This document shows, in pieces, positions 8,188 through 13,235 of a DNA stretch of 14,507 nucleotides (position 1 is its first letter; each line of letters opens with the position of its first letter). Origin of the DNA: Chloroflexota bacterium. Its GTDB lineage: Bacteria > Chloroflexota > UBA4733. The notes under the pieces were generated by a model. The model was not told the DNA's origin and did not search any database. It saw only the letters and a program-made list of their open reading frames with translations. The position numbers and the translations under genes were made by a program. The stretch spans positions 1 through 14,507 of the forward strand of contig JAMCTA010000096.1 of assembly GCA_023381895.1 (NCBI GenBank), written 5' to 3'.

Positions 8188-8796
8188 ATGGTAGCGACAA
8201 CGAAGCCACTGCTCTTGGTCATCAATGGAGCTCCCGCGACGGGTAAGTCTACGCTGGCAACATTGCTTGCCCGCGAGTTTGGCCTTCCTCACCTCTCGAA
8301 AGACCTCATCAAGGAGGCCCTCTTCGACACGATCGGTGCCCCCACTCGTGAGCGCTCGCGGGAGCTCAGCGGTGCCTCTTACCGTGTACTCTACATCGTA
8401 GCGCACCAGATCTTAGCCGCTGGGCTGGGAGTTATTCTCGAGAGCAACTTTGCCCGCGGTATCTCAGAACCGGAGATCACGGCACTCTTCCCACTCGCAC
8501 GTCCCGCAGTGCTCTATTGCGAGACGAGACGCGATGTGATCATCCAGCGGCAAGAACGACGAGCAATGACCGCCGAGCGCCATCCGGGGCACCACGATGC
8601 TCTCGTGTTGCCAGGACTCCTCGCAGGGCTCGATGCCGGCATCTACCAGCCACTCGACCTGCCCGCCCCGCTCCTACGCATCGAGACGAGCGACGGCTAC
8701 CATCCGGAGCTCAACCGCATCGTCGCGTTCATTCGCACAGCTGCGGCCACTACCCCAACAGCCGCCCTGCCGGCGTCATTACACAGCAAACACTAG
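8188..8796 (+). CDS. P-loop kinase-like ATPase (AAA_33 / zeta-toxin-like fold)
   Basis: This is a small nucleotide-binding protein, probably a kinase of the P-loop NTPase class. The 202-residue product starts with a beta-strand and Walker A, LLVINGAPATGKST (GAPATGKS at 14-21). An acidic residue follows in HLSKDLIKEALFD (D39), as in AAA_33, gluconokinase-like and chloramphenicol-phosphotransferase-like kinases. A second strand is VILESNF. A basic lid-like region (RRDVIIQRQERR) precedes RHPGHHD. The substrate cannot be read from the sequence. ATG 8188 is chosen because it immediately precedes the conserved strand and follows a purine run, GAGGGGGG, at 8172-8179; the open frame reaches back to 8104. 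It is a single-gene unit with no antitoxin-like partner directly beside it, so a toxin role is not supported. Confidence 0.8.
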   Translation: MVATTKPLLLVINGAPATGKSTLATLLAREFGLPHLSKDLIKEALFDTIGAPTRERSRELSGASYRVLYIVAHQILAAGLGVILESNFARGISEPEITALFPLARPAVLYCETRRDVIIQRQERRAMTAERHPGHHDALVLPGLLAGLDAGIYQPLDLPAPLLRIETSDGYHPELNRIVAFIRTAAATTPTAALPASLHSKH

Positions 8797-8956
8797 CATC
8801 ACTCTAATAGATCGACTGTGTTTAGTACACATTATGTCGTAAACTAGCACAGCTACCAAAGCAGCACGAGGTACAGGAACGCCCTGGTTCTGTACTGCAA
8901 CTCACTCGCACTCGATTAGGAAGACCCCTCTCGCTGAGGCTAGAAGCTTCCCAGCC
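8797..8956. other. Intergenic region with an imperfect inverted repeat
   Basis: No gene is seen. GTACAGGAAC at 8871-8880 and GTTCTGTAC at 8887-8895 are complementary apart from one bulged base, with a 6-nt loop. No T-tract follows, so it is not a typical terminator. It may be an operator, or part of the former control region of the truncated protease gene at 8957. Confidence 0.35.
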
Positions 8957-9120
8957 ATGTCCATCCCTCAACCCGTCGCAACCCGAGAATCTCCCGCTGA
9001 GGATGAGGCCCTTGATGCCTATTCGACCATTGTGACCTCCGTGGCTGAGCGTGTGATTCCGTCTGTTTCTAGCCTCCGCGTGGAGTTGTCCGGACCACGG
9101 GGGCAGCATCAGTCTGGGGC
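8957..9120 (+). pseudogene. HtrA/DegP-type serine protease remnant (N-terminal ~55 residues only)
   Basis: ATG 8957 opens a frame whose first ~55 residues resemble the N-terminus of cytoplasmic or membrane-lacking HtrA-type trypsin-like proteases. LDAYSTIVTSVAERVIPSV is followed by SSLRVELSG, then QHQSGAGSA, where intact family members continue with a G-S-G-(V/F) segment into the catalytic domain. After about 9120 the similarity ends abruptly. The frame then runs as unrelated residues to a stop at 9272-9274, antisense to the end of the M42 peptidase gene. The His, Asp and Ser of the catalytic triad and any PDZ domain are gone. This is best read as a gene whose 3' nine-tenths were deleted. The assignment rests on a short stretch, so it is moderate rather than certain. 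Confidence 0.6.
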
Positions 9121-9158
9121 AGGAAGCGCCGCACGCCATACTATGCTCCTGGCGTCGG

Positions 9159-10205
9159 TCAATCCAGCGTCGTATGCGCCTCTTCCAAGAAGCGGGCAAG
9201 CAGCGACACGCACGACTCAACGTCAAACCGCTTCACCATCTCATTCACCGTATGGACGTAGCGTGTTGGTATAGAGATCGTTACCGAGGGCACTCCTGCA
9301 CGCGATCGCTGAATACCACCTGCGTCGGTGCCACCTCGAGGCAGGATTTCCAGTTGATGGGCGATACCCTCTCGCCGTGCGATCTCACGCAGTCGCCGCA
9401 CAAGGCGCGGGTCGGAGAGTGTCGATGAGTCCATGATCTTGATCGCTGCGCCTGCTCCCAACTTCGAGATGGATTCCTTCGCATCCTGTCCAGGGATATC
9501 GACCGCGAGTGTTACGTCCAGCGCCACCCCGATATCCGGCTCTACGCCAAATGCCGAGACTATGGCGCCACGTAGCCCTACTTCCTCCTGTGTGGTAGCG
9601 ACAGCGACAATATCGACCTGATGGCCGCGCACGGCTCGCAGGGCTTCGATCATGACGAAGACGCCAACGCGATCGTCCATCGCTTTGCTGATGAAGCCAT
9701 CGCCGATCTCTTCCAAACCGCGATCGAGCGTCACCATATCACCGAGCTCAACAAGCTCGTGCACTCGCTCTTTCGACAAACAGAGATCAACAAAGAACTG
9801 CTCGAGCTGGAGCGCACGGTTGCTATCCTCGGACGTCATGAGGTGGGCAGGCTTGACTCCCGGCATCAGCACTCCCGAGAGCACTGCGTTACTCGACGTG
9901 TGCACACGCACGCGCTGGGCAACCAGCACTCGCGGATCAAATCCACCCACTGGCTGCAGACTGAGGAATCCTTCATCATTAATATGCCGCACGATGAAGC
10001 CGATCTCATCGAGATGGGCGGCGAGCATGATTCTGGGTCCGCCTACTCCGCGTTTCAGGCAGATGGCATTGCCAAGGGCATCTACCCGCACATCGTCCAC
10101 TAACGGTTGCAATGCCGCTAGTGCTACTTCGCGCACACCGGCCTCATGTGCTGCGATCCCCGGAGTTTCACACAAACGCCGTAGAAGATTCCAGTCAAGC
10201 ACCAC
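9159..10205 (-). CDS. M42 family metallo-aminopeptidase
   Basis: This is a zinc or cobalt aminopeptidase of the M42 (glutamyl aminopeptidase / TET-like / FrvX) family. It removes N-terminal residues from peptides in the cytosol, usually as a dodecamer. The 348-residue product carries the full metal set: H64 and D66 in AAHLDEIGF, bridging D177 in KAMDDRVG, catalytic E207 and ligand E208 in TTQEEVGLRG, D230 in VALDVT and H318 in TRYVHTVNEM. The length is normal for M42. Translation probably starts at GTG 10205 or the adjacent GTG 10202, with AGGGAG 6 or 9 nt upstream. The 3' end meets the protease remnant on the opposite strand. It appears to be transcribed alone; the next minus-strand gene upstream ends 187 bp away. 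Confidence 0.93.
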   Translation of the reverse strand: MVLDWNLLRRLCETPGIAAHEAGVREVALAALQPLVDDVRVDALGNAICLKRGVGGPRIMLAAHLDEIGFIVRHINDEGFLSLQPVGGFDPRVLVAQRVRVHTSSNAVLSGVLMPGVKPAHLMTSEDSNRALQLEQFFVDLCLSKERVHELVELGDMVTLDRGLEEIGDGFISKAMDDRVGVFVMIEALRAVRGHQVDIVAVATTQEEVGLRGAIVSAFGVEPDIGVALDVTLAVDIPGQDAKESISKLGAGAAIKIMDSSTLSDPRLVRRLREIARREGIAHQLEILPRGGTDAGGIQRSRAGVPSVTISIPTRYVHTVNEMVKRFDVESCVSLLARFLEEAHTTLD

Positions 10206-10392
10206 GATCGACTCCCTTCACTTCGACGATGGCAGGGCCCATCGCCCTAGCCTCGGCAGAGAAAGGCGTGCAGCAGAAGTCGTACCACGCTCACACTGAC
10301 AGCAGGGATGTTAGGCGGCAGGGAAGTCGTTCACGCAAATCAGTCAATCATCACTCTGGACTGCTTCAACACAGTCGAAGCACCAGCCTTCG
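10206..10392. other. Intergenic stretch upstream of the M42 gene
   Basis: This holds the ribosome site of the M42 gene and presumably its promoter. I could not pick out convincing -35/-10 elements, a terminator or a further gene. Confidence 0.4.
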
Positions 10393-10767
10393 CTAGGCTG
10401 CTGGGTGCTGGTCCCAGGTGCGTGCAAGCCTAGGATGTCCATACTCCCAGCGCACCAGCTCGATCCACAGGTGCTCTGCCCGTTCCACCACCAGCGCGTG
10501 CCAGAGAGCGGTGCCGCGAGTGGTGAGTCGCAGCGTCTGGAACCGCGCAAAGGCGGCCAAGCGCCGATGCGCAAAGACCGGCCTTCCAGAGATGGTTTCT
10601 AGGAGAACCACATCTGGATCGTGATCACCATAGTCCCGCGAACACCACTCTGCGCAGACCAGAGCGCCAGGCATGCCGTAGTTGGAATTGATCGTCAAAA
10701 GAAGACCGTGGGATGAGGGCGCGCGCTCGATGAGGCTGAGCGCTTTTGCATCGAAGAGAAGAGACAC
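10393..10767 (-). CDS. Conserved-looking hypothetical protein
   Basis: I do not recognise the family. The 124-residue product is probably cytosolic, with no signal or membrane segment. It looks beta-rich: HGLLLTINSNYGMPGALVC, then AEWC, DVVLLETISGRPVF and RFQTLRLTTRG, with a tryptophan-rich C-terminus. Two cysteines sit as CAEWC. The frame extends upstream to 10845, but GTG 10767 is chosen because AAGGAG lies 6 nt before it and the coding-like composition begins there. It is convergent with nothing close. Its 5' side faces the degraded solute-binding-protein remnant on the other strand. Function unknown. Confidence 0.65.
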   Translation of the reverse strand: MSLLFDAKALSLIERAPSSHGLLLTINSNYGMPGALVCAEWCSRDYGDHDPDVVLLETISGRPVFAHRRLAAFARFQTLRLTTRGTALWHALVVERAEHLWIELVRWEYGHPRLARTWDQHPAA

Positions 10768-10773
10768 TGCTGG

Positions 10774-10779
10774 CTCCTT
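10774..10779 (-). promoter_or_regulatory. Shine-Dalgarno site deciding the 10767 start
   Basis: On the minus strand AAGGAG occupies these positions, 6 nt ahead of GTG 10767. The upstream alternatives, ATG 10815 and TTG 10845, lack a comparable site. Confidence 0.55.
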
Positions 10780-10861
10780 TGCCACATCACCGTGGACGGC
10801 ACTGTCCACCTGCATATTGTCCGATCTTTTTCGAACTTCCTCCAACTTCTGCTATCCGGGA

Positions 10862-11364
10862 TCGACCGATCTCAATATCCTCCGGGCCAAGCAGTATTTT
10901 GCAGCAGGGCGCACCGGCTGCTACCCCGATGGCACACCGCCTCACCACAGATGTGACTGAACTTCAAGACCGCTGACTCGAAATCGACCTTCACACTCCT
11001 TCCGCCGTTCGGGTACGACGGTGGCAAGGCTGCGTATGCCTTGAGTAACGGGCTGTTCTCTTACACGACGGTCTCGAAGAAGAACCAGAGCCGTATCGAG
11101 GAAATTCTCGATATCTTCGACTACTGCGCTGCTCCGTTCGGTAGCGAGCAGTGGCAGTACCTCAATTTCGGTGTCAAGGGTTGGGACTGGAACCCAAACA
11201 AGAGCGGCGCTCCCGTACTAACCAAGACGGGGCGGAGCGAGCAGTTCCCTACAGGCTACATCTGTGCTCCACCGTACATCTTGTATGACTCCCAACATCC
11301 TGAGGTGACCAAGGTGATGCATAAGTTCTGTGATGAGGCGGTGCCACAAGGGGTATGCCCCTAA
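10862..11364 (+). pseudogene. Sugar-type ABC transporter solute-binding protein, C-terminal remnant with frameshifts
   Basis: From ~10972 one frame reads well as the C-terminal third of an extracellular solute-binding protein: DSKSTFTLLPPFGYDGGKA, then ALSNGLFSYTTVSKKNQSRI and EEILDIFDYCAAPFGSEQWQ. It continues with YLNFGVKGWDW to a TAA at 11362-11364. No start codon with a ribosome site precedes it, and a TGA in the same frame sits at 10954-10956. Family-like fragments continue upstream in other frames: LNILRAKQYFAAGRTG around 10871-10918, and TTDVTELQDR around 10939-10968, which joins to DSKST if one base is removed. I read this as a gene that lost its signal peptide and most of its N-terminal lobe and then gathered frameshifts. 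The parent protein would bind a sugar or similar solute for an importer; no permease or ATPase genes remain in the window. Confidence 0.75.
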
Positions 11365-12722
11365 CGGGCGGGGATCGCTTCCGCACCCTCCGGCAGCGGT
11401 GACGCGTAGCCCACCTCTTCACCATGCACCGCGATGTCACCGGCCTCGAGCTCTTCATCCGTCAAACGAAGTGGGATGAAGATGCTAACCACCTTGGCGA
11501 TGATCGTCGTAGCAACGATGTTGTAAACGATGATGAACAGGGCTGCTAGTGCCTGAACCAAGAGCTGGTGGAAGCCAGCACCGTAGAACAGGCCACCCAC
11601 CGTCACCGCAGGGGTCTTGCCAGATCCAAGATAGACCACCATATTCGGATCGGCCAGCAAACCCACCATGAGGCCGCCGATAAGCCCGGCAATACCGTGT
11701 GTGTGGACAACACCGAGCGCATCGTCGACCTTGCGGAAGATGGCGACCTTGTTCATGGTGAACCAGGGGATGGTGGCAGCCACAATCCCGATAATCAGCG
11801 CACCGAGACCATTCACGTAACCAGCGGCCGGAGTAATGGCCACGAGTCCTGTGATCATCCCATTGACCGCACCGAGCATCGAAGGCTTGCCAGTGGCGAA
11901 CATGTCGATGGACAACCAGGTCAACATGGCAGCAGCAGCAGCCAGGTTGGTATTGATGACGGCCGCGGAAGCATCAGCGTTGGCGAAGTAGGGATCACCA
12001 CCGTTGAAGCCATTCCAGCCGAGCCACAGTAACCCCGCACCAACCATCACCATCAGCATGTTGTTCGGGGTCTGCTCCGCGCGATCCTTTGCCAGGCGGG
12101 GCCCGAGAATGGCAGCGAGAACAAAGCCCGTGACACCAGCTGACAGGTGAATCACGTAACCCCCAGAGTAGTCCACGGCGCCCAGTTGAGCAAGCCAGCC
12201 ACCACCCCAGAGACCGAAGGCGTCGACGGCGTACACGAGGGTATTCCAGAGCGGGATGAGCAACATCCACGCACGGAAGTTCATGCGCCCGACCACACTA
12301 CCTAAGAAGAGCAGCGGTGTGATGGCAGCGAACACGAACTGGAAGTACACAAGTGCAGACTGCGGGAAGCGAAACTCAGGCATCAAGCCTTTCAACAAGG
12401 GGATATTCGCTTGCGCCTGCTCCGAAAGCTGGCTCAGCACTGGCCCTGGGATACCAACGACATTCTGCAAAGGCCCCAAGGGCATTGGCGTCCCAAAGCC
12501 CATATTGAAGCTCCAGAGCGACCAGGTCATCAGCACCATAGCAAATGCGTAGAAGGCCATCAGCGCGCTGTTCACCGCCCAGCGGCGCTGTACAATGCCT
12601 CCATACAAGACGGCCAAACCAGGGATGCTCATCAAGCCGACGAGCGTCGCGGCTACCAGCTGCCAGGCTGTATCCCCTGGCTGGAGCCATTTCGGATCCG
12701 CAATATAGGGAGTCGGGTCCAA
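11361..12722 (-). CDS. amt: Ammonium transporter (Amt/MEP/Rh family)
   Basis: Amt is a trimeric inner-membrane channel that takes up ammonium for assimilation. The product (453 residues from TTG 12722) has eleven or so membrane segments. It shows the family blocks GLAVLYGGIVQRR, DYSGGYVIHLSAGVTG (D184 and first twin-His H192), GWNGFNGGD and VVHTHGIAGLIGG (second twin-His at ~342). Its C-terminal tail is longer than minimal, acidic, and ends EAIPAR. I chose TTG 12722 because AGGAGGG lies 6 nt upstream. The first helix region (PKWLQPGDTAWQL) follows only ~9 residues later, and the stretch 12723-12833 is full of perfect hairpins. GTG 12833, with GGAGGT 5 nt upstream, is a possible longer start (490 residues). 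No glnK/PII gene is next to it. The stop shares CTA/TAA bases with the opposing remnant. Confidence 0.94.
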   Translation of the reverse strand: MDPTPYIADPKWLQPGDTAWQLVAATLVGLMSIPGLAVLYGGIVQRRWAVNSALMAFYAFAMVLMTWSLWSFNMGFGTPMPLGPLQNVVGIPGPVLSQLSEQAQANIPLLKGLMPEFRFPQSALVYFQFVFAAITPLLFLGSVVGRMNFRAWMLLIPLWNTLVYAVDAFGLWGGGWLAQLGAVDYSGGYVIHLSAGVTGFVLAAILGPRLAKDRAEQTPNNMLMVMVGAGLLWLGWNGFNGGDPYFANADASAAVINTNLAAAAAMLTWLSIDMFATGKPSMLGAVNGMITGLVAITPAAGYVNGLGALIIGIVAATIPWFTMNKVAIFRKVDDALGVVHTHGIAGLIGGLMVGLLADPNMVVYLGSGKTPAVTVGGLFYGAGFHQLLVQALAALFIIVYNIVATTIIAKVVSIFIPLRLTDEELEAGDIAVHGEEVGYASPLPEGAEAIPAR

Positions 12723-12728
12723 ACTAGC

Positions 12729-12734
12729 CCTCCT
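12729..12734 (-). promoter_or_regulatory. Shine-Dalgarno site supporting TTG start of amt
   Basis: AGGAGG on the minus strand, 6 nt before TTG 12722, is the best-spaced site near the conserved N-terminus of Amt. It competes with GGAGGT before GTG 12833. Confidence 0.55.
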
Positions 12735-12745
12735 ATGACACTCTT

Positions 12746-12764
12746 CTGCTGGCTGTGCCAGCAG
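12746..12764 (-). repeat. Perfect hairpin just upstream of the amt ribosome site
   Basis: CTGCTGGC and GCCAGCAG pair perfectly (8 bp) around a 3-nt loop. The hairpin sits 12 nt upstream of the AGGAGG of amt. A second dyad, GTCCCAC-C-GTGGGAC, lies at 12779-12793. Both favour a structured untranslated leader over a coding N-terminal extension. Confidence 0.6.
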
Positions 12765-12870
12765 GGCCACACTTTCGAGTCCCACCGTGGGACGGAGGGC
12801 TCCCTTGCCCGGGGTGCCGTAGGTGGCGACCACCGCTCACCTCCGCAGAGCCAGCGGTACAACTCAGCAA

Positions 12871-12910
12871 ACAAAAATAGCCCTTCTCACGTCCAACGAC
12901 GGAGAAAGGC
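12871..12910 (-). terminator. Intrinsic terminator, possible amt attenuator
   Basis: On the minus strand, GCCTTTCTC (12910-12902) pairs with GAGAAGGGC (12888-12880). Between them an inner stem CGTC/GACG carries a GTTG loop. That is about 13 bp with one G-T pair and one bulge. TATTTTTGT follows directly at 12879-12871. It lies 325 bp beyond the end of the SpoIID-type gene. It also lies between a promoter-like site (12982-13011) and amt, so it may end the upstream transcript or act as an attenuator. Confidence 0.8.
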
Positions 12911-12944
12911 CACCTTGCCTCTTACCTGGCTGAACCACAACTGA

Positions 12945-12958
12945 CGGCAACGTTGCCG
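12945..12958. repeat. 14-bp perfect palindrome upstream of amt
   Basis: CGGCAACGTTGCCG is its own reverse complement. It lies ~25 bp downstream of the presumed -10 of the amt promoter and 35 bp before the terminator. A DNA operator that blocks transcription, or a stem in the leader RNA, are the two obvious roles; the regulator is not known. Confidence 0.5.
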
Positions 12959-12981
12959 GACAGCCTAGCCTGCTTGGCAGC

Positions 12982-13011
12982 AGATTAGCCAATTAGTTGG
13001 GTGCTTGTCAA
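12982..13011 (-). promoter_or_regulatory. Sigma-70-type promoter candidate for amt
   Basis: On the minus strand a consensus TTGACA (13011-13006) is followed after 18 nt by TAATCT (12987-12982), a fair -10. Transcription would begin near 12975. That gives a leader of ~250 nt before TTG 12722, with the palindrome and terminator inside it. Confidence 0.5.
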
Positions 13012-13235
13012 GTACCGTATTTTGGTGTAGGCAGAGGAGTTTCTTCACAGATGATAGCTGCTGGATGAAGGCGAACGACGGTGCGCTGAGACTGTCCGCC
13101 GACCTGGCTACGGAATTCTGACCTTCCGTCAAAGACCACGTGACCACCTCAACAGCAGCGTCAGCGAGTCCCTTCAGAAAGTCCTCCTGAAGGAGCAATC
13201 CGATCGCAAGGAGGTCAAGGCCTCGGCTTGCTGAT
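13012..13235. other. Non-coding stretch between the SpoIID-type gene and the amt promoter
   Basis: This stretch holds an inverted repeat CCTTCAG/CTGAAGG at 13171-13193 with a 9-nt loop and no T-tract. On the minus strand a frame reading DLLAIGLLLQEDFLKGLADA looks protein-like but has no start with a ribosome site. It may be a decayed fragment. Nothing else is recognised. Confidence 0.35.

Noticed and set aside
8188..8796. Toxin-antitoxin system based on a zeta-toxin-like kinase
   Set aside because: The fold is shared by many metabolic kinases, and there is no small antitoxin gene directly upstream in the same direction; the neighbour is divergent and unrecognised.
8822..9226. 134-residue minus-strand frame over the protease remnant
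   Set aside because: Arginine/cysteine/serine-rich shadow of the opposite strand with no ribosome site and no family-like pattern.
10344..10574. Minus-strand frame ending GWCFDCVEAVQSDD, zinc-ribbon-like
   Set aside because: Mostly out-of-frame shadow of the 10393-10767 gene; only one CxxC and no start site.
11568..12032. 154-residue plus-strand frame inside amt
   Set aside because: Antisense shadow, rich in His/Gly/Asp as expected from reading Amt codons backwards.
12871..12960. T-box riboswitch upstream of amt (AAGAGGCAAGGTGG resembles part of the T-box core)
   Set aside because: The full T-box core and a stem I with specifier loop are not seen, the leader is too short before the terminator, and amt is not a usual T-box target.
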